A DNA stretch of 64,000 nucleotides from Pectinatus haikarae (GCF_015732185.1 NZ_WIQM01000004.1:418568-482567), one strand, 5' to 3'; counted from the first letter of the stretch, positions 45,068 to 55,537 are shown. The notes: generated by a model from the letters alone, not told the origin. Translations and numbers: made by a program.

Positions 45068-47110
45068 TCAGCGGTGTTTTTTGCTTTTTGTGTTTGTTTC
45101 ATTTTGCAATTCAAATATGACATCACGCAGTTCAGCAGCTTTTTCAAATTCAAGGGCGCGGGATGCAGCCTGCATTTCCTTGGTAAGCGTGACGATAAGC
45201 TTCTGCCGTTCTTTAGCGGTCATCTTCAATTTCTTTTTAGGAGTTTTATATTCAGCTGTATCTTCAGCTACCATAGTAGTTTCGATGAGATTTTTGACTT
45301 TCTTTTCAATGGTTTTTGGAATGATGCCATATTTTTGGTTATAATCATTTTGCACTTTACGGCGCCGGTCTGTTTCACTTATGGCTTTTTTCATAGAATC
45401 AGTTACACGATCAGCATATAATATGACTCTGCCGTTAGCATTGCGGGCGGCACGTCCTATTGTTTGGATAAGAGAGGTTTCTGAACGCAGGAAACCTTCT
45501 TTATCAGCATCAAGAATTGCTACAAGGGACACTTCAGGCATATCAAGGCCCTCACGTAAAAGATTTATTCCCACAAGGACATCGAAAACACCCAGCCGCA
45601 GGTCTCTGATAATTTCCGTACGTTCTATGGTAGGAATATCAGAGTGAAGATAACGTACTTTTATGCCCATTTCTTTGAGATAGTCTGTGAGGTTTTCCGC
45701 CATCTTTTTTGTCAGTGTGGTGACAAGGACGCGTTCATGTTTTTCCATACGTATTCTTATTTCGGTCAGAAGATCATCCATTTGCCCCTGCAGGGGCCGT
45801 ATTTCTATCTGCGGATCAAGCAGACCTGTCGGTCTGATGATTTGTTCAACTATCTGGCTGGCTTGTGTCAGTTCGTAAGGCGCAGGTGTAGCCGATACGT
45901 AAATTATCTGATTGATTCTTTCCACAAATTCTTCAAAACGCAAGGGACGATTGTCAAAGGCTGAAGGAAGGCGGAAACCGTTATCCACAAGGGATACTTT
46001 GCGTGATCGGTCGCCGGCATACATAGCGCGCAGCTGCGGCAATGTAACGTGCGATTCATCTATGACAATAAGAAAGTCTTCCGGAAAATAGTCTAAAAGA
46101 GTGTAAGGGGAATCACCTTTTTTTCGCCCGGTCAAATGCCGTGAATAATTTTCTATACCAGAGCAGTAGCCCATTTCCTGCATTATTTCCAGATCGTAAT
46201 TGGTACGCTGCTGCAATCTCTGAGCTTCAAGCAATTTATCGTCATTTCTGAGGAGGAGAAGCTGGTCATTCAATTCAGTTTCGATTGATTTTACGGCTCT
46301 GTCCATATTTTCCGGGGAGGTTACATAATGGGACGCAGGAAAGACTGTGACACTTTTTCGTTCACCAAGTATTTCTCCCGTAAGTGGATCAAATTCACTG
46401 ATGCGGTCGATATCGTCGCCAAAAAGCTCTATTCTGACAGCCCGGTCCTGATAGCCGGCAGGGTAGACCTCTATAATGTCACCGTGTACACGGAATTTAC
46501 CGCGTACAAAGTTAATGTCATTTCTTTCATATTGTATCTGAACAAGTTTTTTAAGTATGGCATCACGAGGATATTCTTCACCGCGGCGTACTGATAAGAC
46601 AAGCTCATAATAATCCTCAGGAGAACCAAGTCCGTATATGCAGGAGACGCTTGCTACAATTATGACATCACGCCTTTCAAACAGTGAACAGGTCGCTGAG
46701 TGGCGCAGTTTGTCTATTTCATCATTGATGGATGAATCCTTTTCTATATATGTATCTGTTTGGGCTATATAAGCTTCAGGCTGATAATAATCGTAATAAC
46801 TTACGAAATATTCGACTGCATTGTTCGGAAAAAATTCTTTGAATTCACTGGCAAGCTGTGCGGCCAGTGTTTTATTGTGAGCTATCACCAAGGTCGGTTT
46901 CTGAACTTTTTCAATTACTTTGGCTATGGTGAAGGTTTTGCCGGTGCCGGTGGCACCAAGAAGCACTTGTGCTGTTTGACCGTTTTCAATACCGGCGGCC
47001 AGTTCCCGGATAGCTTTTTTTTGATCACCCATAGGTTCAAAAGGAGCTGTTATTTTGAAAGGTGTTTTTTCAGATAGATGAAGAGTATTGAGCTTTGGTA
47101 CTGTAGCCAT
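45068..47110 (-). CDS. uvrB: Excinuclease ABC subunit B
   Basis: The 680-residue helicase-like subunit that verifies damage in nucleotide excision repair. Walker A is [13 protein letters not shown] near residues 54-66. The beta-hairpin region ([11 protein letters not shown]) and helicase motifs ([17 protein letters not shown]) follow. The C-terminal UVR motif ([18 protein letters not shown]) binds UvrC. No LexA-like operator is visible upstream. Confidence 0.98.
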   Translation of the reverse strand: MATVPKLNTLHLSEKTPFKITAPFEPMGDQKKAIRELAAGIENGQTAQVLLGATGTGKTFTIAKVIEKVQKPTLVIAHNKTLAAQLASEFKEFFPNNAVEYFVSYYDYYQPEAYIAQTDTYIEKDSSINDEIDKLRHSATCSLFERRDVIIVASVSCIYGLGSPEDYYELVLSVRRGEEYPRDAILKKLVQIQYERNDINFVRGKFRVHGDIIEVYPAGYQDRAVRIELFGDDIDRISEFDPLTGEILGERKSVTVFPASHYVTSPENMDRAVKSIETELNDQLLLLRNDDKLLEAQRLQQRTNYDLEIMQEMGYCSGIENYSRHLTGRKKGDSPYTLLDYFPEDFLIVIDESHVTLPQLRAMYAGDRSRKVSLVDNGFRLPSAFDNRPLRFEEFVERINQIIYVSATPAPYELTQASQIVEQIIRPTGLLDPQIEIRPLQGQMDDLLTEIRIRMEKHERVLVTTLTKKMAENLTDYLKEMGIKVRYLHSDIPTIERTEIIRDLRLGVFDVLVGINLLREGLDMPEVSLVAILDADKEGFLRSETSLIQTIGRAARNANGRVILYADRVTDSMKKAISETDRRRKVQNDYNQKYGIIPKTIEKKVKNLIETTMVAEDTAEYKTPKKKLKMTAKERQKLIVTLTKEMQAASRALEFEKAAELRDVIFELQNETNTKSKKHR

Positions 47111-47551
47111 GCGTGCGCCTCCTTATTTATAAGCGATCGTTTTAGCGGACTTTGAATAATATCAGAAAAATTTTTTCATTTGCTTTACAGTCAGAAAATA
47201 ATGCTGAAAAAGGTTAAAAATATAAAAAATGGTATTGTTTAAAGTATAGCCCAACAGTACGGATTTGTGAACTGTAAATTATGAGCAATTTTAAATGCTA
47301 TAAGGATCAAGCAGCTGCAGGAAGGAATTATTTATAGATAAAGCTTGTAATTTTGACCTCAATGAAATAAATTTGATTGATTCAGCTGAAGCTGCTATTG
47401 TCAAGCAAAGATTTTTCTATTGTCTAGTATAGCTTTGAATGCCTGCCTTATTTTGTAAATGAAAGGATTATCATTTGCACGGCAGAATATTATTGAGCCT
47501 AACGGTTGACCACTATTGAAGAATTTGAAAATGAGCGTGGTTTTATTTGTA
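47111..47551. other. Gene-free region between uvrB and the KimA-like gene
   Basis: A/T-rich, no gene seen. Contains CAGCTG repeats around 47311 and 47382. I looked for the conserved elements of the c-di-AMP (ydaO) riboswitch and did not find them. Confidence 0.4.
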
Positions 47552-47580
47552 TTGCATAAAATGGGAAATTGTATTATATT
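47552..47580 (+). promoter_or_regulatory. Promoter of the KimA-like transporter gene
   Basis: TTGCAT, 17 bases, TATATT. The predicted start lies near 47587, downstream of the longest possible start codon, which supports the internal TTG start. Confidence 0.6.
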
Positions 47581-47614
47581 AGAGGAACTAAATTTATTGA
47601 TGGGAGAGTTGGAG

Positions 47615-49456
47615 TTGTTTAACAGAATAAAACGATTGCTGATAGGGCGTCCTTTGAAGAATGAAGAGGCTTTCTATCAGCGTCTGCCTAAGTGGAAAGC
47701 TCTGGCCATATTTTCTTCTGATGCGCTGTCTTCTGTAAGTTATGGACCGGAACAGATAGCTGTCGTTTTGGCGCTGTCTGGTTTTATCACATATGGATAT
47801 TATCTTTATTCTCTTATTCCGATCATTATTCTGCTGGCTATAGTCACTGTATCATACGCGCAGGTTGCCAGAGCAAATCCGGGCGGCGGTGGTTCTTATT
47901 CTGTAGCAAGAGAAAATCTCGGTGAAAAACCTGCTCTGGTAGCCGGAGCCGCTCTTTTTACCGATTATATACTTACAGTGGCTGTTAGTATCACCACAGG
48001 TACGGCAGCGCTCACTTCTGCCTTTCCTTTTTTGGGAGAATATAAACTGCTTCTTGATATAATCGTACTATTTTGTGTGCTTACTATTATTAATCTGCGG
48101 GGAGTCAGTGAGTCAGCTAAGTTTTTCGTTTTGCCGACATATCTTTTTGTCGGCGGTCTTTTGTTGCTGATCGTTATAGGTATTTTTCAGGCATTTACAG
48201 GCACGGAACCGGTAATCGCTGAAGCTTCTGTACAAAAGCAGCCCATGGATATGATGATATTTTTCCTTATTCTGCGCGCTTTTGCCAATGGCTGCAGTTC
48301 AATGACCGGACTTGAAGCGATAGCCAATGGTGTGCCGATGTTTAAGAAACCCGAATACAAAAATGCAATTCATACTACCTATTGGATGTCAGGTATATTG
48401 GCGATCATGCTGCTTGGAATATCATTTTTGATAATGCATTACCATATTATGCCGAATCCCAATGTCACTATGATTTCGCAGCTTGCAGAAAAGACTGTCG
48501 GTCGGGGATATTACTATTATTTTTTCCAGATAGTTACGATGTTGATTTTGTTTTTAGCGGCAAATACGGCTTATAATGGTCTGCCGCCTCTTTTATCAAT
48601 AATAGCAAAGGATGGATATTTACCGCGGTATCTCGGACAGCGCGGAGAACGGCTGAGTTTTTCTAACGGTATTATCCTGCTTAGCATGGCGACGGCATTG
48701 CTGCTGATCATTTTTGACGGTGATGTTGAACATCTAATTTCGTTATATGCAATAGGGGTCTTTCTTTCGTTTACTATTGCCCAGTCGGGAATGGTTGTCC
48801 ACTGGCTGCGCAATAAAAGCAAATATTGGCAGGGGCGTGTTTTTGTCAATGCGCTCGGAGCTTTCATAACCGGTATAATTGTAGTTATTATTGCTGTCAC
48901 AAAATTTTTCTATGGTGCATGGATCATTCTTATTTTTATACCATCGGTAATATACTGCTTTAGAAAAATAAAAAAGCATTATACAGAAATGGGCAGAGAA
49001 CTTGCGCTGAAACCTGGTGAAAAATTCAGCTACATCAGTTCGCCGATTATGAAGAACTATGTTATTCTGCCTATATCGTACCCTACACGAAGTGTTATAG
49101 AAGCGATGCGCTATGCAAGAAAAATAGGCGATGAAATTATTGCCGTGCATATTGCAACTGACAATGAAAATGCAGATTATGTGAAAAAAGTATGGCATGT
49201 GCAGGATCCGGAAATAGGCATTGTTACTATTCAGTCTCCTTATCGTATGGTCATACAGCCTTTGCTTGATTTTGTCAAGCAGGTAGCCGCTGATAAAAAT
49301 CCAGAAGATTATATAACAGTGCTTATTCCGGAAATACAAACGACAAAGTGGTGGCATAAACTGCTGCACAATCAGACAGGACTTATTCTGCGGACTCTGT
49401 TGATTTTTAAGGAGAATGTAATTGTTGTTACTATTCCTTTTCGTTTAAAAAGATAA
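47615..49456 (+). CDS. kimA: KimA-like potassium/proton symporter (APC superfamily)
   Basis: About 613 residues from a TTG start, six bases after GGGAGAG. The start peptide MFNRIKRLLIGRPLKN aligns with Bacillus KimA (YdaO), which begins with a short residue run and then IKRFLIGKPLKS. Twelve membrane helices span about 30-450 (FSSDALSSVSYGPEQ, GGGGSYSVARENLGEKPALV). A cytoplasmic domain follows, resembling universal-stress folds, and ends WWHKLLHNQTGLILR. KimA imports K+ with high affinity and is controlled by c-di-AMP in Bacillus. An amino acid permease annotation is an alternative. Confidence 0.82.
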   Translation: MFNRIKRLLIGRPLKNEEAFYQRLPKWKALAIFSSDALSSVSYGPEQIAVVLALSGFITYGYYLYSLIPIIILLAIVTVSYAQVARANPGGGGSYSVARENLGEKPALVAGAALFTDYILTVAVSITTGTAALTSAFPFLGEYKLLLDIIVLFCVLTIINLRGVSESAKFFVLPTYLFVGGLLLLIVIGIFQAFTGTEPVIAEASVQKQPMDMMIFFLILRAFANGCSSMTGLEAIANGVPMFKKPEYKNAIHTTYWMSGILAIMLLGISFLIMHYHIMPNPNVTMISQLAEKTVGRGYYYYFFQIVTMLILFLAANTAYNGLPPLLSIIAKDGYLPRYLGQRGERLSFSNGIILLSMATALLLIIFDGDVEHLISLYAIGVFLSFTIAQSGMVVHWLRNKSKYWQGRVFVNALGAFITGIIVVIIAVTKFFYGAWIILIFIPSVIYCFRKIKKHYTEMGRELALKPGEKFSYISSPIMKNYVILPISYPTRSVIEAMRYARKIGDEIIAVHIATDNENADYVKKVWHVQDPEIGIVTIQSPYRMVIQPLLDFVKQVAADKNPEDYITVLIPEIQTTKWWHKLLHNQTGLILRTLLIFKENVIVVTIPFRLKR

Positions 49457-49471
49457 AAATGTATGCAGCTG

Positions 49472-49515
49472 AAAAAGACAGCAACAAAATGAAAAAATTT
49501 GTTGCTGTCTTTTTT
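49472..49515 (+). terminator. Terminator of the KimA-like gene
   Basis: AAAAAGACAGCAACAAA pairs with TTTGTTGCTGTCTTTTT, 17 pairs, ending in a T-run. Confidence 0.92.
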
Positions 49516-49545
49516 GCTGCAATGGACGTAAGATAATCAAAAAAG

Positions 49546-50703
49546 TTATTGCTGATTGATTTTTTGTTTTAATGTATCTATCGCGGTATTTAGTTGATTA
49601 TCTGTATTTCCGTCAGCATCAAATTTGACAGGAACATCAGGTTCGATACCGATACCGTCTATAGAACGATCGCTTGGAGTGTAATATTTTGCGATAGTAA
49701 GCTTAAGCGCAGTGCCGCTGCCCAGTGGTATTACTTGCTGGACAGAACCCTTGCCATATGATTTTGTTCCCACCAGCACAGCTGCCTTCGTGTCTTGCAG
49801 AGCTCCCGCAAGTATTTCAGAAGCGCTGGCACTATTTTCATCAATAAGGACAACAATAGGATATTTTTGTCCTTCAAGATCTGAACTGTACACTTCTTTG
49901 TTGTTATTATGATCGACTATGGAAACTATGGTTCCCTTGGGAACCAGCTGCTTAGCTATTTCTACACAGCTGGTAAGAAGACCGCCGGGATTTGAACGAA
50001 GATCCAAGACAAGTCCCCGCATGTTTTGTTTTTGCAGGTCCTGATAGGCATCAGTGAATTCCTTGCCCGTATTTTCGGAAAACATGCCGATTCTTATATA
50101 TCCTATATTGTCTGCCATCATTTGATGTGTTACTGTAGTGGTTTTAATCGTGGCTCTGGTGACAGTGATATCTTTTTGACCATCACTGTTTTTGATTGTA
50201 AGTGCCACGTCCGTATCGACAGGGCCTCTTATATGGGAAGCGACCTGATCAAACGAAAAATCTTTTGTTGATACTCCGTCTACAGCAATGATTTCATCAC
50301 CGATTTTTAGTCCTGCTTTTTCTCCCGGAGTGTCTTTCATTACCGCGATGACGCTGACGACTTGTTTGTCTTTATTATACTGCATCACTACACCAATTCC
50401 GCCAAAGGAACCTTCTGTCTGTTCCATGAGCCTCTTATAAAGATTCTGATCAAGATAGAGAGAATGCGGGTCATCAAGGGAGCCGACCATGCCTTTTATT
50501 GCACCATTGATAATTACATCATTATCAATGTCTTTAACATAATAAGTTTGCACTAACCGCATGGCAGCGAACAAGCGCGCCACATCGGCAAACTGATATT
50601 TATTGAATCCTAACAGAAAATACAGCCCGGAAACAGTGAAAAGTGACGATGCAATGAAAACGATAAATATCAACGCCGCTAAAAACTTCTTGTTAACTTT
50701 CAT
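49546..50703 (-). CDS. ctpA: S41-family carboxy-terminal processing protease
   Basis: About 385 residues. An N-terminal membrane anchor (FLAALIFIVFIASSLFTVSG) leads to a PDZ domain (GIGVVMQYNKDKQVVSVIAV to HIRGPVDTDVALTI). The S41 peptidase domain follows, with the catalytic Ser in ENSASASEILAGALQD and the Lys in GTKSYGKGSVQQ. It cleaves C-termini of exported proteins. It is the last gene of the ftsE-ftsX-envC-ctpA block, a frequent arrangement in Firmicutes, where it may process envelope hydrolases. Confidence 0.95.
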   Translation of the reverse strand: MKVNKKFLAALIFIVFIASSLFTVSGLYFLLGFNKYQFADVARLFAAMRLVQTYYVKDIDNDVIINGAIKGMVGSLDDPHSLYLDQNLYKRLMEQTEGSFGGIGVVMQYNKDKQVVSVIAVMKDTPGEKAGLKIGDEIIAVDGVSTKDFSFDQVASHIRGPVDTDVALTIKNSDGQKDITVTRATIKTTTVTHQMMADNIGYIRIGMFSENTGKEFTDAYQDLQKQNMRGLVLDLRSNPGGLLTSCVEIAKQLVPKGTIVSIVDHNNNKEVYSSDLEGQKYPIVVLIDENSASASEILAGALQDTKAAVLVGTKSYGKGSVQQVIPLGSGTALKLTIAKYYTPSDRSIDGIGIEPDVPVKFDADGNTDNQLNTAIDTLKQKINQQ

Positions 50704-50751
50704 AATTATCACATCCAATAGTTTTTTATCGTTCGCAAAGCCTCAGCAAAA

Positions 50752-51885
50752 TCATAAATAGTTGAGAGGATTAACGGGTTCTCCATTTTTCCTTACCTCG
50801 AAATGGCAGTGAGGACCGGTAGAATTTCCTGTAGAACCGCAAAAAGAGATGACCTGTCCTTGTGATACGCGCTGGCCTTCACTGACATTAAGTGACTGGT
50901 TATGTCCATATAATGTCTGCAGGCCGCCGCCGTGGCTTATAATTACGGCATTGCCATAACCTGATATCCATCCTGCATAAATGACTGTACCGGCAGCTGC
51001 CGCATGTATGGGGAGTCCGTAATCACCGCCAATATCAATGCCGCTGTGAAAAATACGAGTGCCATATATTGGGTGAGTGCGCCAACCGAATGGTGATGTT
51101 ATCGGACCTGAAATTGGCCAGATGAATTGGCCGCTGCCTCCGCCAGCATAGTCGTCCGAATTGCTGCTGGTATATGCAAGGATCATTTGTTCTACCTGAC
51201 GCGACGCTGCCATGAGTTCATCGTAGGCACGCTCGGCAGTTGCTCTGTCATTTTTTACCTTATCCAGCAGTGTCTGCTGCTGGGCTTTTTTATTCTGTAA
51301 TATGTCGGCTTTTTCCTTGGCTGACTGAGTTAGTTTTTCAGTTTTGCTGCGGTCGGTTTCAAGTTCCTTTTTAGTATCTGTAATAACTTGTTTTTCCGCC
51401 AGGATACCGTTGATAAGATCATAGTCGTATTTGATGATACGTTTGATAAGGTCCATACGTGTCAAAAAATCAGAAAAGCTGTCGGCGCCAACAAGAACTT
51501 CAATATAACTTATTTGTCCGTGCATATATATATCACGAAGCCTTTTATAGAGAACTTTTTCACGCTTATCAAGGTTTTGCTGTGTTTTTTTTAAAAGATC
51601 TTCATTTTCATCTATCTTTTTTTGCGTTTCATCCAGCTGTCCTTTTATTTCATTATAAGCGGCGGTGGCGTTATCGACCTGTTCAGCTATGGTGCGCATT
51701 TGCTCGGAGATAGTGTTCTCCTTGGATTTAGCGGAATCAATCTCAGTTTGTTTCTCAGTTGCCTGTTTTTTCAGGCCGTCAAGTTTATCCTGTAATGATG
51801 CAGCCGATGCTGAGCTGCAGAATATGGTGAATAAAATCAATAGGGTGAATGCATACAGACGCTGCTTATGAAAAAACATATACAA
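50752..51885 (-). CDS. envC: EnvC-like murein hydrolase activator (M23 domain)
   Basis: A 377-residue exported protein. A signal peptide (LYAFTLLILFTIFCSSASAA) is followed by a long coiled coil (about 30-240), then an M23/LytM domain. HSGIDIGGDYG and GNSTGPHCHFEV supply the HxxxD and HxH zinc motifs. The coiled coil is the FtsX-interacting part in homologues, and adjacency to ftsX supports activation by FtsEX. Intact zinc motifs suggest it may itself hydrolyse peptidoglycan. Confidence 0.92.
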   Translation of the reverse strand: MYMFFHKQRLYAFTLLILFTIFCSSASAASLQDKLDGLKKQATEKQTEIDSAKSKENTISEQMRTIAEQVDNATAAYNEIKGQLDETQKKIDENEDLLKKTQQNLDKREKVLYKRLRDIYMHGQISYIEVLVGADSFSDFLTRMDLIKRIIKYDYDLINGILAEKQVITDTKKELETDRSKTEKLTQSAKEKADILQNKKAQQQTLLDKVKNDRATAERAYDELMAASRQVEQMILAYTSSNSDDYAGGGSGQFIWPISGPITSPFGWRTHPIYGTRIFHSGIDIGGDYGLPIHAAAAGTVIYAGWISGYGNAVIISHGGGLQTLYGHNQSLNVSEGQRVSQGQVISFCGSTGNSTGPHCHFEVRKNGEPVNPLNYL

Positions 51886-51891
51886 CTCTCC

Positions 51892-52779
51892 CTATACTTC
51901 AAGAAAGCGTTTTATTGATATGACACTGCCTAAAGCGCCGATTACAATACCGCTCAAAATAATAATTATCGTTACATATGTTAAAAACGGATACAATGGT
52001 ATCAAAGGGAAAAAAGTCATCATATCATAAATCTTTTGGGTAAGTGCTATATAGGCAAGACGCAGTAAAATAACAGCTATATTGCTGCCAATAAAGCCCA
52101 GCACTACACCTTCAAGCAGAAATGGCCAGCGGATAAACCAGTCTGTGGCGCCCACATATTTCATTATAGCTATTTCCTTGCGTCTTGCAAATACGGTAAG
52201 CCGGATGGTATTTGAAATTATAAAAATTGTGGCACCCGCCAAAAAGACGATGATAGATAAGCCTATAAGCCTTACCAGCCTGGTCAGGTCAAATAAATGT
52301 TCGACCACATCCTGCGCGTATACAGCAGTATCTACACCGGGAAAATTTTCCACTTCCTTAGAAGCTGTTTTGACCAGCTGAGGATCTTTTACCGTGATCT
52401 CAAAAGCATTGGGAAGAGGATTGGTGTCATCAAGTGCGCTGAGAAGATATTTTTGATCGCCCAATCTTTCCGAAAAGCGTTTCATAGCATCTTCCTTGGA
52501 AATGTACTTTACCGTATCGATACCCTGCAGAGAAGATAATTTTTCTTCCAGTGAATCAGTCTGCTTTTTGGTAATATCATCTTTCAGATAAACACTTATC
52601 TGTACCTGGGATTCCAGTGTGGAGGCCATGCGATCAAGGTTTACTACGACCATCAAAAAAAGACCAAGGATAAACAGCGAAATGGTAACTGTGCCAATAG
52701 AGGCTAATGACATCCAGTTATTGCGCTTTAGGGAGGCGGCCACTTCTTTTACAAAATATTCGGTAGTTCTAAGCTTCAT
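51892..52779 (-). CDS. ftsX: Cell division protein FtsX
   Basis: About 295 residues with four membrane segments. The N-terminal one is SLASIGTVTISLFILGLFLM, then a 120-residue extracytoplasmic loop (VQISVYLKDD to KYLLSALDDTNPLPNAFEIT), then three more at the C-terminus. The start is the ATG six bases after GGGGGA, inside the end of ftsE. FtsX with FtsE forms an ABC-like complex that activates EnvC-type hydrolases across the membrane. Confidence 0.94.
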   Translation of the reverse strand: MKLRTTEYFVKEVAASLKRNNWMSLASIGTVTISLFILGLFLMVVVNLDRMASTLESQVQISVYLKDDITKKQTDSLEEKLSSLQGIDTVKYISKEDAMKRFSERLGDQKYLLSALDDTNPLPNAFEITVKDPQLVKTASKEVENFPGVDTAVYAQDVVEHLFDLTRLVRLIGLSIIVFLAGATIFIISNTIRLTVFARRKEIAIMKYVGATDWFIRWPFLLEGVVLGFIGSNIAVILLRLAYIALTQKIYDMMTFFPLIPLYPFLTYVTIIIILSGIVIGALGSVISIKRFLEV

Positions 52780-53479
52780 ATCCGTATCCCCCTGATGCTT
52801 CATCACGTACGATACAACCGTTTTCTATCGCCAACACACGTTTTTGCATTGTGTCTACAATGGTCTTATCATGTGTTGCCATAACGATAGTTGTTCCGGC
52901 GGCATTGATGCGCTGAAAAATATCCATTATTTCCCAGGAAGTTTCCGGGTCAAGATTCCCGGTGGGTTCATCGGCAATAATAAGTGACGGATTGTTGACG
53001 ATGGCTCTGGCGATAGCAACACGCTGCTGCTCGCCGCCTGAAAGCTGAGAGGGAAAACATTTGTACTTTGCCCGCAGGCCTACTACGTCTAAAACACTAT
53101 TAACACTGCGCAGTACGAGCCGACGTGGCGATTCAATGACGCGCATTGCAAAAGCGACATTCTCATAGACAGTTTTATTTGGCAAAAGGCGATAATCCTG
53201 AAAAATAACGCCGAGACTGCGGCGCAGATAAGGAATTTCATGACGCGGCATTTTATTGATATCATACCCATTTACCAGCAAAAGACCCGAAGTAGGCAAA
53301 ATTTCACGCAGCAATAACTTAATAAAGGTGGATTTACCGGCACCGCTCGTTCCCACAATGAAAACAAACTCACCGCGTTTTATGCTGATGTCTACTTTAT
53401 CAAGAGCGACAGCGCCATTATCATATATTTTAGAAATATTTTTCATTTTGATAATATTTATCTCGTTAGGGGATTTCAT
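52769..53479 (-). CDS. ftsE: Cell division ATP-binding protein FtsE
   Basis: About 236 residues. Walker A is [15 protein letters not shown], the ABC signature [14 protein letters not shown], and Walker [14 protein letters not shown]. The start ATG is ten bases after AAGGAG. It overlaps ftsX by 11 bases, implying translational coupling. It drives FtsX by ATP hydrolysis. It begins the four-gene envelope block. Confidence 0.96.
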   Translation of the reverse strand: MKSPNEINIIKMKNISKIYDNGAVALDKVDISIKRGEFVFIVGTSGAGKSTFIKLLLREILPTSGLLLVNGYDINKMPRHEIPYLRRSLGVIFQDYRLLPNKTVYENVAFAMRVIESPRRLVLRSVNSVLDVVGLRAKYKCFPSQLSGGEQQRVAIARAIVNNPSLIIADEPTGNLDPETSWEIMDIFQRINAAGTTIVMATHDKTIVDTMQKRVLAIENGCIVRDEASGGYGYEA

Positions 53480-53565
53480 TAAAGCAGCTCTCCTTAATTG
53501 CTGTGAAAAGTGATAAAACACAAATATATTTTAGCATAAATAAATTATTGTTTCAGGTAAAAAAT

Positions 53566-53620
53566 TTATTCCACATAAATTTTAAAAGCCGGTACATATA
53601 TTGCAATTTATGTGGAATAA
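53566..53620 (-). terminator. Terminator of map
   Basis: A perfect 16-base inverted repeat (TTATTCCACATAAATT and its complement) with a 23-base loop. On the minus strand it begins five bases after the map stop and is followed by TTTTTT. Confidence 0.8.
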
Positions 53621-53624
53621 TAAA

Positions 53625-54497
53625 TTAATCGGCAAGAACAGCTGTGCCGGTTTCTGTTATCAGTATAGTCTTTTCCCATTGTGCTGACAGCGAACCGTCT
53701 TTAGTATAAACTGTCCAACCGTCTTTTTCATCGGTGCGGACATCAAAGTCTCCCATATTTATCATAGGTTCGACCGTAAGCACCATTCCGGGGACAAGCA
53801 GCATTCCTGTATTTTTTTCGCCAACATGATTTACGAATGGTTCTTCATGAAATTTTTTACCTACGCCATGTCCGCCTAAAGCAGTGACAACAGAATATTT
53901 ATTTGTGTGCGCATGTTTTTCTATAGCAGCACCGACATCACCAAGAAAATGCCAAGGCTTAACAGCATTTATGCCCAATTCCATACACTGTCTTGTCACT
54001 TCAACTAACTTTTCTGCTTCAGGTGAAACGCTGCCTATCATAAACATGCGGGAGGCGTCAGCATAATAACCGTCAAGAATGGTTGTTATGTCGACGTTGA
54101 CTATATCACCGCTTTTCAGAATGGTCTTTTTGGAAGGAATTCCGTGGCAGACTACATCATTTATTGATATACAGATGCTTTTCGGATAACCGGCATAATT
54201 CAGGCAGGCAGGAATACCTCCGTTTTCAATTATGAAATTATGGGCCATATCATTTAAGGTAAGTGTATCAATGCCCTCTCTGATATTTTCTGCTATAAGA
54301 TCGAGAGCTGCGTTATTTATTTTACCGCTTTTGGTGATGCCTGCTATATCTTTTTCAGTCTTGATGATTTCGTGTGGCGGTTTTATCTGTCCCATTCTGG
54401 GATCAAATTTTATGCTGTCGATATGTTCATCAAAATCAAGATGACAGCGTTTATACTTAAGGCCGCTGCCGCACCAGCAAAAATCATTTCTATGCAA
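53625..54497 (-). CDS. map: Methionine aminopeptidase with N-terminal SEC-C motif
   Basis: A 290-residue type I enzyme removing initiator Met. The N-terminal MHRNDFCWCGSGLKYKRCH (SEC-C zinc motif, residues 7-18) is a known addition that aids ribosome association. The catalytic domain has VCHGIPS, NVDITTILDGYYADASR (two Asp), GHGVGKKFHEEP (His) and the two Glu ligands in LTVEPMIN and QWEKTILITETG. It has its own terminator, so it appears monocistronic. A second, housekeeping map may exist elsewhere. Confidence 0.95.
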   Translation of the reverse strand: MHRNDFCWCGSGLKYKRCHLDFDEHIDSIKFDPRMGQIKPPHEIIKTEKDIAGITKSGKINNAALDLIAENIREGIDTLTLNDMAHNFIIENGGIPACLNYAGYPKSICISINDVVCHGIPSKKTILKSGDIVNVDITTILDGYYADASRMFMIGSVSPEAEKLVEVTRQCMELGINAVKPWHFLGDVGAAIEKHAHTNKYSVVTALGGHGVGKKFHEEPFVNHVGEKNTGMLLVPGMVLTVEPMINMGDFDVRTDEKDGWTVYTKDGSLSAQWEKTILITETGTAVLAD

Positions 54498-54796
54498 AAT
54501 ATATTCCTCCAGTTTGATTTTATCTGATCTTATGTAAAAGCTGCAATTATATGATCTCAGAGGTAAATTGACTGCAATAAGCTTTGTCAGAAGTATTTAA
54601 CAGTATTGAGATCAATTAAGCTCTTGCTTTTTTATCAGATAAAAGTAAGATAAAAGTTTTTATATGTAACTATATATTATTCTGGAAGATAAAGTAATAA
54701 TCCTTTCTATATTAATATATTATTGTAGATGTATGTGGATTCAGCTGGAAGACGTATTTCATCGAATTTGTATATCAGATTAACAAAAATAAATAG
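54498..54796. other. Gene-free A/T-rich region upstream of the secreted protein gene
   Basis: No gene or clear structured element seen; very A/T-rich, with TATATTATT-like strings around 54665-54725. Confidence 0.3.
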
Positions 54797-54826
54797 TTTA
54801 CCAAATAATATTTTTGGTGGTATAAT
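54797..54826 (+). promoter_or_regulatory. Promoter with ACCAAA/TTTGGT operator
   Basis: TTTACC, 18 bases, TATAAT. The spacer contains the inverted repeat ACCAAA-N7-TTTGGT (54800-54818), a possible repressor site. It is 56 bases upstream of the secreted protein start. Confidence 0.55.
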
Positions 54827-54881
54827 TAAGCCAAAATATTCATATTATTTTAATCTATTTAATTTGAGGAGTGTGAGTTGA

Positions 54882-55385
54882 ATGAAAAGAGTCATGTTTT
54901 CTACTGTTTTGCTGATGTTTGCGTTTACTGTTATTGGTTTTGCTTCACCTGCTTGGCAATGGGTCACTTCCGATCAGACAGCAAGTTATTTCTTCGATAA
55001 AAATAGTATCGGTTATAAAACGAGTGCAGATAAGAATATTGTTATTGTGAATGTAAAGGAAAAGTATAGTAAGGAAGGCAGCGAAAAAGTTATCAATGAG
55101 GCAAGAGCGAAAGGCTTCAGCGTTCCTGCTGTAGATGCCGCAGCTTCTGTTGAATATTCTACTAATAAAATTGAGCTTGATCTGGCACAGAATAAAGTAA
55201 AGACATTATCAAGTATTTTATATGATAAAGAAGGCAGAGTTGTTTTTAAAATTACCGATTTTGGCAAAGCTGCAAACATTGATGTAAAATCTGATAGCTT
55301 TGAAGAAAAATTAATTAATGGCATAAGAGCATATACGATTCTCAACAAAGTGGATGTTTATAATAATTCAAACGATATAAACTAA
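54882..55385 (+). CDS. Secreted protein of unknown function
   Basis: A 167-residue exported protein. A signal peptide (VMFSTVLLMFAFTVIGFASP) is likely cleaved after Ala21. The mature part begins WQWVTSDQTASYFFDKNSIG and has alternating beta-strands, consistent with a small beta-rich extracytoplasmic domain. It is Lys/Asp/Ser-rich, without Cys. Short exported proteins with a similar WxW/FxD start occur in Negativicutes, but no function is known. An own promoter and terminator show it is a single-gene unit. Confidence 0.75.
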   Translation: MKRVMFSTVLLMFAFTVIGFASPAWQWVTSDQTASYFFDKNSIGYKTSADKNIVIVNVKEKYSKEGSEKVINEARAKGFSVPAVDAAASVEYSTNKIELDLAQNKVKTLSSILYDKEGRVVFKITDFGKAANIDVKSDSFEEKLINGIRAYTILNKVDVYNNSNDIN

Positions 55386-55492
55386 AAACATTGTGTGTAT
55401 GAGCGTTTGCTATGACGGCCTATTATGCACTGGTCATGCCGGCAGAGAGAACTTATTAGCGGAACTCAGTCTTCTAATTGAAAATAAATGGA

Positions 55493-55537
55493 CTCAATCA
55501 TTGCAAGGTCAGTGATTGAGCTCATTTTATTTTTTTA
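55493..55537 (+). terminator. Terminator of the secreted protein gene
   Basis: CTCAATCA pairs with TGATTGAG over a 12-base loop and is followed by a T-rich tract. Confidence 0.75.

Noticed and set aside
47111..47551. c-di-AMP riboswitch upstream of the KimA-like gene
   Set aside because: The conserved core elements are not visible and the likely promoter lies downstream of this region.
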